Below, piece after piece: positions 1 to 10,962 of a stretch of DNA of 64,000 nt. Within the stretch, counting starts at the first letter, position 1; each line of letters begins with the position of its first letter. The notes below the pieces were generated by a model, which was given only the letters and a program-made list of their open reading frames with translations, had not been told where the DNA came from and searched no databases. The stretch lies in assembly GCA_029204225.1 (NCBI GenBank), contig CM055115.1:8064575-8128574 (forward strand), in the 5' to 3' direction. Source of the stretch: Diphasiastrum complanatum. Its lineage: Eukaryota > Streptophyta > Lycopodiopsida > Lycopodiales > Lycopodiaceae. The position numbers and the translations under genes are program-made.

Positions 1-1
1 T

Positions 2-2947
2 AGCAGAGAGGTAGATCATGTAATAAACCTAGTACCAGGTACAGCACCTGTTTCTAAACCTCCGTATCGGGTCAGCCGAACAGAGGATGAAGAAATAACT
101 AGGCAGTTAACAGACTATCTTGGGAAAGGCCAAATTCAGACCAGTAGTTCACCATGGGCCTCACCAGTCCTATTGGTGAAAAAGAAAGAGGGGTCTATGC
201 GTCTTTGCGTAGATTACAGAGCCCTCAATAAAGTCACAATTAAGAATAAATACCCTATGCCTCGGGCAGACGAGTTGTTTGATCAACTCGACGGGGCTAA
301 GTTTTTCAGTAAAATAGACCTTAGATCGGGATATCATCAAGTCCGTATAAAATCGGAAGATGTCTCGAAAACAGCTTTTAGGACTCGTCACGGTCATTAT
401 GAGTTTAAGGTGATGCCATTTGGGCTCACAAATGCTCCAGCTACCTTTATGACCTTGATGAACAGTGTCCTCAGACCATACTTGGGTAAGTTTGTGGTCG
501 TATTTTTAGATGACATCCTCGTCTACAGCAAAACGAGGAAGGAGCATCTAAAACACCTCAGAAAGGTGTTTCGACTGCTCAGAAAGCATAAGCTTTATGC
601 TAAACAATCCAAGTGTGAATTCTTCGTTGAAGAAGTAGCATATTTGGGTCACATTATCTCTTCAGATGGGATTAAGATGGACCCAAATAAGGTTAAAGCC
701 ATACTCAGTTGGCTGAGACCTCAGAATATTTTGGAACTTCAAATCTTTCTTGGTCTGGCGGGATATTACAGACGATTTGTCAAGGAATATGCTCAGATAG
801 CAGTCCCTATGACAAATCTTCTTAAGGGGAAGGGAAAGGAGTTCATTTGGGAGTCTGCACAACAGGAGAGCTTTGATGCTCTCAAAACAGCCTTAGCTAC
901 AGCACCAGTCTTAAAAGTCGTCGACCCCAATCAGCCATTTGTGGTCGAAACAGATGCTAGCGACTTTGCAGTAGGCGCTGTGCTAACTCAGGGTGGACGA
1001 CCGGTTGCGTTCGAGAGTAAAAAACTCGAGCCAGCTCAGACTAGGTACAGTGCCTATGAAAAGGAACTCTTTTCTATAGTCCATGCCCTTAAGACTTGGA
1101 GGCATTATTTGTATGGTGCCAACTTTGAGGTCCTGACAGACCATGAGAGTCTCAGATACCTTTGCAATCAACCTGAGCTTAGAGGTCGGAAAGCTCGTTG
1201 GGCAGAGTTGATGCAAGAGTTTGACATGTCTATCAGATATAGGCGTGGAAAATTCAATACAGTAGCAGATGCCCTTAGCAGAATGCCTATGATAAACGAG
1301 CTGAGTTTTACTCAGATTCGTAATGAGTTACTCGAGTCCTTGAGAGGGAAATGCCAGCATGATGCATTCTTCTCTATTATCTGGAACTCAGTCCAGAACA
1401 GACAGTTACAGACTCCAGAACCAGTTCCCGGGGCTGGTGCCAGTTCATCCAAGAATACGGCAGTTTCCGTTGAGGATGATGATGAGTCCGAGTATACGTC
1501 GTCAGATGACGTTGAGGATTCTGAGCCTGTATTACCCAAGCAAACCCCAGTGGTTGAGGGTCAGTTGACTCAAGGATTCAAATGGAAACAGTATTCCATT
1601 CAGGATGAGTACTTGCTCTATAGAGATAGAGTATGTGTCCCCAATTCAGAGGATTATAGGCAGCAGGTCCTATATGAATGTCATGACAATCCTAGCGCGG
1701 GACACCCAGGCATACAGAAGACCTATGAGCTTCTTCGTAGGCAATTTTTCTGGCCCAGTATGAAAAAGGACGTCCACCAGTATGTAACCAGTTGCCAGAA
1801 ATGTCAAGTAAATAAAGCAGAGCGTTTAAAGGCAGGAGGGTTGTTGCATCCCTTAGAAATACCAGCTGGTAAATGGGAGAGTATCTCCATGGATTTTATA
1901 GTAGGCCTGCCTAAAACCCAAAAGGGTAATGACGCTATATGGGTCACAGTTGACCGTCTGACCAAAATGGCTCATTTTATTCCGACCAAAACAACCGTTA
2001 GAGCTCCAGAGTTAGCGAGGTTGTTTGTAGACGGGCTATTTAAATTGTACGGTCTACCTTCCGGCATAGTCAGCGACCGGGACAGTAAGTTTACTGGAAA
2101 TTTTTGGAAGGCAGTATTCCATCATCTCCATACTAAACTTAATATGAGTACCACTGACCATCCACAGACGGACGGTCAAACAGAAAGGGTAAATCAAGTG
2201 CTGGAGGATATGCTTCGTGCATACGTCAGCAAGAGGCAGACTAATTGGGAGGAGTATCTCTCGATATTAGAGTTTGCTTACAACAGTACCAAACATTCAG
2301 CTACGGGATACAGCCCATTTATGCTGATGTACGGTTTTCAGCCACGCTCACCCACAGCTGTAGGGTTTAAACAAGAAAAAGTTGAAGCAGCCAGAAACTT
2401 TTTAGAAGACCTAAACCAGATGATAGAACATGCTAAGCGTAGCATTAGACAATCCCAGGATCGAGCCAGGCATTATGCAGATCCACACAGACGGGATGTG
2501 CAGTTCTCCACTGGTGAGAAAGTCTACTTGAGAGTCCCAGTTGACTCTAAAACCCTCAAATCAGGAGTGTGTGCTAAGTTGTCTCCAAGGTATTGTGGTC
2601 CCTTTACCATCAGTAGGAGACTAGGCGAGGTCACCTATGAACTAGAACTCCCACACAGCAGTAAGGTTTTTCCAGTTTTTCATGTAAGTCAGTTACGAAA
2701 AGCCTTAACCAGATCAGATAATCTGGTAGGGGACAGTGTTCTAGTTCTCCCATTGGATCCTCAACAACCTCCACATGAACCAGAGGAAATTCTTGATAGT
2801 AGAGAGACGCAGACTCGTCATACTCTATACCGAGAATATCTGGTTAAGTGGAATGATCAGCCTGTTGAGAATGCCACTTGGGAAAGAGGCAGCGTCCTTC
2901 GCAAGATTTTTCCAGACTTTGTCTTAGAGGACCAAGACGGTTCTTAA
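2..2947 (+). CDS. Ty3/gypsy chromovirus polyprotein (RT-RNaseH-integrase-chromodomain), 5' end outside window
   Basis: The frame is open from base 2, so the protein continues to the left of the window. It copies retrotransposon RNA into DNA and inserts it. Counting from the Met at base 173: RT fingers/palm with the FLDD catalytic motif at 111-114, RNase H with TDAS at 260-263, integrase HHCC zinc finger (H504, H511, C541, C544), and an integrase core with D574, D635 and E671. The C-terminal chromodomain contains YLVKW and ATWE and ends just before a polypurine tract. No stop or frameshift interrupts the 2.9 kb, unlike the other gypsy copies here, so this is the youngest-looking element in the window. 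Gag and protease are off-window. The chromodomain places it in the chromovirus group of Ty3/gypsy (family knowledge). Whether it is active is inference. Confidence 0.96.
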   Translation, partial: SREVDHVINLVPGTAPVSKPPYRVSRTEDEEITRQLTDYLGKGQIQTSSSPWASPVLLVKKKEGSMRLCVDYRALNKVTIKNKYPMPRADELFDQLDGAKFFSKIDLRSGYHQVRIKSEDVSKTAFRTRHGHYEFKVMPFGLTNAPATFMTLMNSVLRPYLGKFVVVFLDDILVYSKTRKEHLKHLRKVFRLLRKHKLYAKQSKCEFFVEEVAYLGHIISSDGIKMDPNKVKAILSWLRPQNILELQIFLGLAGYYRRFVKEYAQIAVPMTNLLKGKGKEFIWESAQQESFDALKTALATAPVLKVVDPNQPFVVETDASDFAVGAVLTQGGRPVAFESKKLEPAQTRYSAYEKELFSIVHALKTWRHYLYGANFEVLTDHESLRYLCNQPELRGRKARWAELMQEFDMSIRYRRGKFNTVADALSRMPMINELSFTQIRNELLESLRGKCQHDAFFSIIWNSVQNRQLQTPEPVPGAGASSSKNTAVSVEDDDESEYTSSDDVEDSEPVLPKQTPVVEGQLTQGFKWKQYSIQDEYLLYRDRVCVPNSEDYRQQVLYECHDNPSAGHPGIQKTYELLRRQFFWPSMKKDVHQYVTSCQKCQVNKAERLKAGGLLHPLEIPAGKWESISMDFIVGLPKTQKGNDAIWVTVDRLTKMAHFIPTKTTVRAPELARLFVDGLFKLYGLPSGIVSDRDSKFTGNFWKAVFHHLHTKLNMSTTDHPQTDGQTERVNQVLEDMLRAYVSKRQTNWEEYLSILEFAYNSTKHSATGYSPFMLMYGFQPRSPTAVGFKQEKVEAARNFLEDLNQMIEHAKRSIRQSQDRARHYADPHRRDVQFSTGEKVYLRVPVDSKTLKSGVCAKLSPRYCGPFTISRRLGEVTYELELPHSSKVFPVFHVSQLRKALTRSDNLVGDSVLVLPLDPQQPPHEPEEILDSRETQTRHTLYREYLVKWNDQPVENATWERGSVLRKIFPDFVLEDQDGS

Positions 2948-2958
2948 GGGGGAGGGAG
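2945..2958 (+). other. Polypurine tract of gypsy element
   Basis: A purine-rich run (aagggggagggag) directly precedes the 3' LTR and follows the pol stop codon. This is the expected plus-strand primer position in LTR retrotransposons. Confidence 0.85.
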
Positions 2959-3316
2959 TGTTACGAGCTCGTAACCAGTGCCGAACCCTAGAGAACACAG
3001 ATAGGTCAGATACCACAGTCAGGGTCGTGTCCAGCGTACATGACCAACAGGGCAAGACAGTGTGAGTAGTGTGCCCCAGCACGGTCCATAGCCATGGCGG
3101 GCCTAACACAGCCTAGGGACCCTGTCAGCAGGATAGGGCCCCCAGTTGGGTCCCGACGTGCAGTCGGCCACGTCAGTGCCACGTGGCCGACACTTGGCAG
3201 TAGCATGCTACCAGTCCTCACACTGGGCTAGGAGGGGCTTACTCTATATTAGGGAGTAGGCAAGGTTGGGTGGATCAGTTAGTGTTTGCCCTACTGTGGT
3301 GTTAGGATCTATTACA
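2959..3316 (+). repeat. 3' LTR of the gypsy element (358 bp)
   Basis: It starts TGTTACGAGC and ends GGATCTATTACA, with TG...CA ends, immediately after the polypurine tract. A second copy lies in opposite orientation at 23296-23650 next to a tRNA-type primer binding site, which confirms the boundaries. The sequence beyond 3316 is LINE coding sequence, so the gypsy element inserted into a LINE. The 5' LTR and left target duplication are outside the window. Confidence 0.92.
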
Positions 3317-4237
3317 ACTACCACCTCTCATGATATCCTATGTGCTGAGTTTGCTACTCCTCCGATCATCCTTGAGGGCTTTTTCCACCTTATTCTTTTT
3401 CTTCAGCGGATTCAAGAGATTCGTGCATCTCACCCGGATAGATACATAGTTGCTGCGGTTACTTCTTCACGTGTCCTAGCTGATTCCCATGCCAAGCTAT
3501 CCTGATACCAGCAGGCATCTGATCTCTTACGACATCTGGGCATCTCTATCATGGGTCTTCCTCGTGGTACGCATTCATATATCCGAGGCTATTTATTCCG
3601 TCGATATATGCAGCAGACTTGGAGCTCCCTCCCACCTTCCCGCATTCAACTGAGCTATTACCAGACACACTTCCTCTGTCTGGATCTTTCTGGTTTTCCA
3701 TTGTTGCCGCTCTATCTCTCACAACCACTATCACACGGCCTGTGCTATCGTCTTGGGCAGTTGCGCATTTCCTCTCATCAGCTTGCTATTGAGGCCGGTC
3801 GTGCATGGGATATCCCTCGGGAGCGTCGTCTATGTCGCTTGTGCTCATTGCAGGAGGTGGAAGATGAAGCCCATTTCCTCCTTAGATGTCCGTTGTATTA
3901 TGAGATACGGAGGAGGTATTATTGTCTCTTTCGCGATGGCCCGCATACACTTCGCAATTTTGTCTCCTCTCCTGATGCTCGTTGCTTGGGACTTCTTGTT
4001 CGTGAGATGCTTACACTCCGTTAGTCTCATCTGCCTGTACCAGATCACCTGGGGTTAGACTCCCAGCAACTGCTCCTCACTGGCATCTTTCGGATTCGAG
4101 CACATGCTGATGACTCCGATGATGAGATTCCTATCCTTGTGCCACCACGGAAAAAGCCCAGATGTAGTCGCCACTTGCCTCCATCAGGATCCATTGTACG
4201 CTCCACTCAGCAGACACTTCGCACTTGCTTTCGCTGA
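3317..4237 (+). pseudogene. LINE ORF2 C-terminal region with zinc-binding domain, broken
   Basis: Reading frames at 3320-3503 and 3551-4024 are successive pieces of one polypeptide, separated by a frameshift or stop near 3503. The segment at 3825-3915 has Cys pairs followed by CPLYYEIRRRY (LCRLC...EDEAHFLLRCPLY), the zinc-binding module found downstream of reverse transcriptase in many LINE ORF2 proteins. Coding continues in another frame to a TGA at 4235-4237, with an acidic stretch (DDSDDE) and a basic tail; the same acidic region recurs at 14939-14960. Because of the frame breaks it cannot make a full protein. Confidence 0.8.
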
Positions 4238-4428
4238 TATGTACTTATTCTCCACCTGGCCCAGGTTGTGGGCATTGGTACTTTTTCTGTAGTTCTTCTG
4301 TTATGCCTGGCCCGGGTTGTGTGCTTATTTCACTGTTCTACTTCCATTCGTAGCTAGTTTATAGCAGCCACGTCCTCCTATGGATGATGCTCCCACTGTT
4401 GCTTGTACATATTTTCTTTTTGGTCTAT

Positions 4429-4490
4429 GCACCCACGGGTGCCCACAAGACGTTAATAAAGCTTTCTTTCTTTCTCTCTCTCTCGCGTGG
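4429..4490 (+). other. LINE 3' terminus: hairpin, AATAAA and CT tail (copy A)
   Basis: GCACCC-AC-GGGTGC forms a 6-bp hairpin stem at 4429-4442. It is followed by GACGTTAATAAAGC and a pyrimidine tail. The other copies have ATGCC-TTTT-GGCAT at the same place (15501-15514 and 15907-15920), so the stem is kept while its bases change. LINE reverse transcriptases of the stringent type recognise such 3' structures (family knowledge); that role here is inference. Confidence 0.65.
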
Positions 4491-4932
<442 letters not shown>

Positions 4933-5006
4933 CAGAACCCTGCGGTGGAGTGACAGAACCCTACGGTACCCGGACGCCAGTGTGCTGTGAGGCCTTTTCG
5001 GTCGAG

Positions 5007-5399
5007 ATGGCAGAGCGTATACCAGTTGACGTGAGCGTTTGCTTTGTATCTGTTCGCGTGCAATTTAGGCTTGTTCTGTGTTTTTCATAGTTTATTTCCA
5101 TCGTGGTATATTGCTTGACGGGCTTCTTTGTGTGTAGAGGGAGAAGCTCTTGGAAGATGTTCGCAAGCACAACGAACGACATCGGAAGCAAGAGGCAGAC
5201 ATTGCAGAGATGCTGCGACAGACTCGGCAGAGACACCCGAAGATGTAGATCCCCGCCCCCGCTATCGAGGGGGGATGAGGATGAGCAGATTGGAATTAAC
5301 TTCACTGCACGACAGCTGGCTATGGTCAGGGAAAGGGTGCGAATTCGTCGGGCTAACCAGGAGGCCCAACGAGAGCGAGAGAACAATGCACCTGACTAG
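5007..5399 (+). pseudogene. Small unrecognised two-exon basic coiled-coil gene, frame-broken
   Basis: A candidate first exon at 5007-5030 encodes MAERIPVD and is followed by a GTGAGC donor. An acceptor TGTGTAG at 5131-5137 opens an exon at 5138 reading REKLLEDVRKHNERHRKQEA and continuing to a stop at 5246-5248. A different frame from about 5270 to 5399 encodes GINFTARQLAMVRERVRIRR and ends in a stop. Both halves are rich in charged residues with heptad-like spacing, so a coiled coil is plausible. The two coding-like frames suggest one ancestral protein with a frameshift near 5250, or an unseen intron. I do not recognise the family. Its position among transposons suggests a transposon accessory gene (inference). 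Confidence 0.4.
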
Positions 5400-5439
5400 G
5401 GCGAGGAGTCAGTGGAGGATTCGTAGGAATGCTAAGACT

Positions 5440-6475
5440 AGATAAGGTCCAGCTGTATGTGGCGGATTGTTTCTATGTAATTTTCGGCAGTAGATGAGGC
5501 GGCATATAGTTAGACAGTAGCATAAAAAACAGACCCAGCCGTATGTGGCGGGATACGTTATGTTATTTTGATACATCTCTTGAATTAATATAGTGTGTTT
5601 CTTTGTGCAACACGCGCATGGTGTTGTGAAACGCAAGCTTTGTATTTTTTAAATGCAATGTAATGTATGTGTTTATGAAATGTAATGTTTTATCTCAATC
5701 AATGTTTCAGGGGCTCGTTTCATACGTCGTTTTGAAACGCATTTGAAACGACTGGTTCTGGTTCGAAACGGGATTTTTTTTTTTAGGTTTTTTTTTTTTG
5801 GGATGTGTTTTTGAGGGTTTACACATGTCATAGACAGTCCGGTAACAAGTAGATACATCCAATTTCATGAGAATGCTCTAGAGGAGAAGCTGTAGTATGG
5901 TGAGTCGTGACTCATGAGTCATGACTATGGTCACTTGACACTTTCCTCAGTCAATTATTGATATTGTCACCATTCATCATACAGTCTCAATTTTCAAACA
6001 TCCAAGAACTTCCAAAAATTGTAAACAGTAAAGTTACAAACTAATAACTATAGAACTTTCAACTTACTACTTAGTACTTACAAGTTACAAGTTACAACTT
6101 ACAAATTACAATGCACTGACCACTAACTTGGAAGTAACTTTAAGTTGGCACTACGTTTTAACTTCTAAGTAGTAAGTAGTAAGTTCTAACTAGTAACAAT
6201 CTACAAATCAGTGAATCACAAATTACAATTCAAGAGTCAAAAGTTTAAAGTTTAAAGTTTAACGTAAAAGCAATGATGCTATCATGCTGCACAAATAACA
6301 AGAGTGTCAAGCGTGGCCTCGGCCCTCAAGGCTCAAGCCTGAGGCCCCATGAGTCTGAAGTCAACTGTCATATGTAAACAATAATATGTATAACTACTAT
6401 GCTAGAGCCTAGAGTATGCCACTATCATCTATGCTGAGCAGTGAGTACTGAGTAGCGAGTGCCCCCCCCCCTAAT
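5440..6475. other. Stretch without a recognisable gene; possible hAT left end near 5709
   Basis: The words GTATGTGGCGG recur at about 5455 and 5542. From 5709 the sequence CAGGGGCTCGTTTC, followed by several GAAACG words and two T-runs, resembles the CAGGG start and subterminal repeats of hAT elements, and it lies beside the hAT transposase fragments. No matching right end or 8-bp duplication was found. The rest is AT-rich with many short repeats such as AAGTTACAA. Confidence 0.3.
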
Positions 6476-8690
6476 GCCCATCCAGGCTCTAGCCTCTAGC
6501 TGCCCGCCTCGGACGCTGTCGTCGTGGAGGCACTGGCATGTCCTCAGGCTCAATGTCATCCTCCCCATCATGGTGGCAAGTCCGGAACCTTTGCCACATC
6601 GATCTCATTGGGATTGACCTACAAAAAGAAAATAAACCAAGATTTCGATTCTCAATAGTAAGTACTAGTAAACGATTTAAAAAAAATAGAAAATTTGAAA
6701 TGTAAACGTTGAAAGTTGAAACTTGAAGCCTGAAGGCTCTAACTTCTTAGTGTAGAGTCTAGACTTTACTATCTAGACAAATCATGATTCATGGTACGTA
6801 CTAGACATTATAGAATTCAGATTAATGATTCAATCATGAATCATGATTCATTACCTGTACGGGCTCCCCGGTCTCTCTCAGCTTCTTCACAAGCCGTAGG
6901 TTGGCATGCACATACACCAACCTCTCCAGCTGCGCAGTAGAAAGTCTGTTCCTCCTCTTCGTATGAATTAGAGAGAACACACTCCAATTTCTCTCACATG
7001 CAACTGCTGCGCAATCTTGTGAGAGGACGCAGATGGCAAGTTTCTGCAACTTGGGAACATCATTCCCATACTTCATCCACCATGAAACAGGGCACAATTG
7101 CCCTTCCCTCAGCATGGCAGCTTCACGACCGAAATCGAGGCGCTCGGTCCTGAACATTCAACATTCATCACCATTCAAATTTCAAAATAGTAAATACTAA
7201 ATACTTACAAGTTACTAGCAGCTAGCTTAAGCCTTAGACTTCGCGTGCATCATCCCAAAATGAAGTCCCCATCACCATCGCCTCAAATCTCCTGGCCTTG
7301 GCCTCTCGTGATCGGTCCCACTCTGCCCAATGGGGTGAAACCACTGTCATCCTTAGGCTTCCATCCACTTTTATGAGCCGCTCCAAAACAATGAGCATAT
7401 ACGCAAACCTAGGATGAAAATCATGAAATAAGATTTGTAATTGGTCGTAGCCTATAGGCAACAAGCAGGCTATACTATATAGCAAAATTCAAATTCTATG
7501 AGCACTGAAACTTGAAGCTAAAACAAAATTGCAATTTTCAAATCAAAAAATTGGAAACAGGTTGTCAGGTTGGAAGTTGGAACTTGGTTACCTAGTGGGG
7601 GCAGGCCTCAAGAGATCCAAGGTGGAATAGGACCTGAAGATGCTCAAGACCCTCTGTCTCTTGGTGACAAATCTCACCAAGAATCGTGCCATGTCTACAA
7701 CCTCCTTGACCCAGGGTAATCTCCCAATGTCTTCAACTAGGAGGTCAAGACAATGTGCAGCACATGGACTCCAGAAAATCCAAGGGTACTTCTCATTCAC
7801 CATCTTCTCCATGGCAACACAATTGGACGCGTTGTCCGTGACAACCTGCATTGGAATTTTGACAAAGGTCGAATCATAACTCATGAACATTCACCATTGA
7901 GCATTCCGGAAGCAAATGCAAATGCAAATTGCAAATGTAAATGGCAAGTGCAAATTGCAACGTTCAAAACAATAATCACGATTCACAAAATGTAAGTTGT
8001 AAGTTGTAACTTACTAAGTTCTAACTTCAAAGCTGAGAGCTCAATGTCGAAAGTTGAAACTTGAAAGTGGCAAGTGCATACCTGGACAACATTCTCTTTT
8101 CCGACCTCCTCAATGGCCTGTGAGATGTACTCAAACAATCTCCTGCCATCCAATGCCATGCCTGGCTCCGACGTATCAATGGATCTCAAAAACATGGTGC
8201 CCATGCAAGAAGACAGCAATATATTCACAAGATGGCGCCTCCTTGCATCGGTCCAACCATCTGATATTATAGTGCATCTAAACCTAAAACATTCGACAAC
8301 ACTTTCAACTAACTAAGTTGCAATTTGCAAATTTGGAGATTGAAAGTTCAAAGTTAGAAACTTGAAAGTACTAATCTCTAAAGTAGTAAATGGCAAGTGC
8401 AAAGGTTTTGAAGATGTAAGGTTACAAGTATACCTCGCCCATGACTTCCTAATGGGCTGTAGGTCAGCATCCACGGACTGCTGCTCAGCATGTAGCTCTC
8501 TCGTCCTCAACTGCTCCATGGTCGGGCCCTCCCACTCAACACTGATACGAGATACTGCTCATCATATCCCTCCATGCAGGGGTCTGTGCCACATGAAAAG
8601 GGAGGTCACACAAGTAAAAGCACCTAACAGCAATAGCAGCTGCATCCCTATGCAACTGCTGGAAGCATATTACAATGTACCATGTACATG
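6476..8690 (-). pseudogene. hAT-superfamily transposase, multi-exon, decayed
   Basis: Cut-and-paste DNA transposase in pieces on the - strand. From its N-terminal side: FYLCDLPFHVAQTPAWRDMM near 8560-8640; a region ending KSWARYTC near 8430-8519; CTIISDGWTDARRRHLVNIL at about 8210-8275 preceded by an intron-like acceptor; a DUF659-type segment TSEPGMALDGRRLF to 8090; VVTDNASNCVAMEK and SPCAAHCLDLLVEDIG at 7600-7860; an Asp/Trp-rich segment at 7234-7485; and the hAT dimerisation domain CERNWSVFSLIHTKRRNRLS at about 6900-7010. The last piece (6476-6620) is an acidic then Arg-rich tail ending in a stop. Intervening repeat-rich stretches look like introns. A stop within the N-terminal piece suggests it is inactive. 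The superfamily call is strong; exact exon limits are approximate. Confidence 0.85.
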
Positions 8691-9149
8691 GCTAGTTAAT
8701 AGTAAATTAGCAAATCTTCAATGATTCGAATTTCATGAAATTGACAATGTGCATTGTGTAACTTTAAACTGTTAACAGGTAATAGATTGTAGTACTAACT
8801 GATAACAGCTTACAGGTAACAATACTAAGTAGTAAGTACTAACTTCTAAGTATTAACTCTTGAGTTACTGTGAGTACCAATCCCATTTCACATTCAACAT
8901 TGAGATTTGAAACATTTCACATTTGAACATTACCAAATGTAAACTTGTTACTTTAGTCTTGAATCATATATGTAGTTTTACCTCATCCATAAATGATAAT
9001 AACACTATACAGTGTACACATTACAACAAATTACAATTTGCTAGTAACTAGTCTCAAGTTTATAATCTCAAAACTTCAAAGTCAACTCCTAATTTCTATA
9101 AACTAAATACCTAAATACTAAATATCAAATGGGTCAGCCTCTAGGGCCA

Positions 9150-9292
9150 AGGCAAACTAAAGCCTCCTCCTAGTCATCACCCGTGGCAGCTGTGACATGC
9201 TCGCACGTGCAGGCTCAGGAGAAGGATCTTCGTCAATGCTATCATCATCATCAGCGTCTTCTAGCGGCTCCTCGTCCTCGAGAGCTCAAGTA
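9150..9292 (-). pseudogene. Acidic C-terminal tail like a second hAT transposase copy
   Basis: The - strand reads LEDEEPLEDADDDDSIDEDP, then PEPARASMSQLPRVMTRRRL and a stop. An acidic run followed by an Arg-rich end parallels the tail at 6476-6620 (EDDIEPEDMPVPPRRQRPRR). It may be the end of a second, otherwise lost hAT copy. No dimerisation domain lies next to it. Confidence 0.4.
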
Positions 9293-10161
9293 CTGAGTGA
9301 AGGCTTATAATTGAAAACATGCACTAGATGGTAATTTGAAAAGGAAGGAATAACAGATGACGATAAAAAACATGCTCTTTGTGGGAAGAGATCTATTCCG
9401 ATTGTATGCAGCACAAGATGCATTTGAAGCAGTGCAGATGTTTCAAGGAGTGCAAATGGTTTTGAAGGGGATGATTGACAATTAGAAGCTGTTCAAAATT
9501 ATAAGGAAAAAGAACAAGATCTAGTAACTATGAAGCTTTAAAACTTATTGATGTTTGATTGAGGTTTTTCTCTGCTCACATTTTGTAGCTTTTTGGAAGT
9601 CCCAAATATTGTAGTTTCAATTGAATGTGAATTATGAGCTCCAGGTGCTTCTGAATGAGTATTTGGCATAGCACAGGAAGAAAGCTTTCTTTTGTAGAAG
9701 GACCTCTGTGTGCCCAAAAAAATAAAGAAGTAAGCCTGGCTTTTCATGCATGTTGTAACGGATGTACTTCTTTCTGTCACAAATCCTCAAATCTGAAATC
9801 TTTCTCAATTTGTGGAATGTGAACAACACTCATTTTTAATGTGTTTCTCCGTCAGAGAATAGAACCAGTATTGTAACACCTTTTCCACAACGAGATCCTA
9901 GAATAATTATCTTTTACTGGGTGGAAAAGTTGCAGCGAAGTATGATCCTTCATCTAAATGCTGATGGAATATGCCTTCGCATTAATAGTTTACTGTTGGA
10001 GTTCCTTTTCTTAGATGTTACATTATAAAAATGTGAAAAAGAAAAAAATGCAGCACTTCGGAAAGAATGAAGAAGACTTGGACCTCAGAAAATGGTGAGT
10101 TTGGCTATTGGGTTTTAATGGTTTATCTCTTTCTTTGTGCATGTTATGAATGGAGCTGCAG
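9293..10161. other. Probable intron sequence upstream of the first visible host exon
   Basis: No gene or transposon protein was recognised. If the host gene continues leftward, this is the 3' end of an intron of at least 10 kb, because the SPVDG exon at 10162 is preceded by a CTGCAG acceptor and no earlier decarboxylase exon was found. Confidence 0.4.
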
Positions 10162-10962
10162 TTGAGTCCTGTTGATGGGATTGTCATGAGGTGTGGTGAA
10201 GTAAGAGAACCTGGAACAAAGGTAGACCAAATAAAAGGGTTTTCTTATTCTCTTCCTGCTCTTCTTGGTGCTGAACCACCTCCACCACGATCACCTGATG
10301 TCAAGCTTACAGCTTCTATGCAGCATACAAACAGATCGGGTGCACACAAAACACAATGGATGCCATGGTTGAAATTCTGGTCTAGAGCAGACACAACTCC
10401 AGATTCAAGTTTAAATCAGTAAGATTATCTCCAAACTATTTTCTTGAATGTGTGCTACTTTTAATAGCAAGTGATATGCAAATATTGGCCAGAAAAGTTA
10501 AAAATAAAGGACCATATTTGCTTATCTAATGGTACTTGCATTTTCCTGTGTCAATCCTCACAGCTTGGATACACAACTTTTCTACTGTGTGCTGTATCTG
10601 GGACCTGGTGATTATCATCGCGTGCATTCACCAGCCAATTGGTGCATTGATGTCCGTCGCCATTTTCCTGGTACTGTTGATTGGTTCATTTTTCTTTTTT
10701 GACTTGGGATATAAGAAGCTCTATGGTTAGTGGTACTTGGAGTGGTTATATATATGGACTATAGGTCAACATGACCAATTATTGAAAGTGTGAACTATGC
10801 AATAGTGGATTTCATGTTACATTCTTCATGTGCTTGATGAATCAGAAAGAATCCTATTTGTGAAGCTACCTGACATTGTAAACACTTCCTTTAGGTCATT
10901 TGTACCCAGTAAACACGCGTGCTGTTCGGACAATCAAGAACTTGTATGTGTTGAATGAGCGG
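10162..10962 (+). CDS. PSD1: PSD1 exons A-C (10162-10418, 10564-10670, 10895-10962)
   Basis: Three clustered exons with short introns of 145 and 224 bp. Exon A (257 nt) carries SPVDG and a variable Pro/Ser-rich loop, and ends with a GTAAGA donor. Exon B (107 nt) follows a CACAG acceptor and carries DYHRVHSP. Exon C (68 nt) follows TTTAG, carries [18 protein letters not shown], and ends at a GTATGT donor. Codons split at A/B and B/C are completed correctly. Confidence 0.93.

Larger units (their letters stand above)
3317..4490 (+). mobile_element. LINE (non-LTR retrotransposon), 3' part, copy A
   Basis: This is the 3' portion of a non-LTR retrotransposon whose 5' part was separated by the gypsy insertion. 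It holds the end of ORF2, a 3' UTR, a short hairpin, the sequence GACGTTAATAAAGCTTTC and a pyrimidine (CT-type) tail. The same 3' end occurs at 14560-14713, 15475-15540 and 15880-15970, which defines the family. The tail is a CT-rich simple repeat rather than poly-A, unlike typical plant L1 elements. Confidence 0.85.

Noticed and set aside
1312-1568. Antisense and shifted frames inside the gypsy linker
   Set aside because: Shadows of the intact polyprotein frame.
9381-9480. Possible upstream PSD1 exon (frame with QDAFEAVQMF)
   Set aside because: Does not resemble the known N-terminal part of the enzyme and lacks clear splice borders.
10070-10096. Possible donor ATG/GTGAGT just upstream of exon A
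   Set aside because: The preceding sequence does not encode the expected segment before SPVDG, and the gap to 10162 would be a very short intron.
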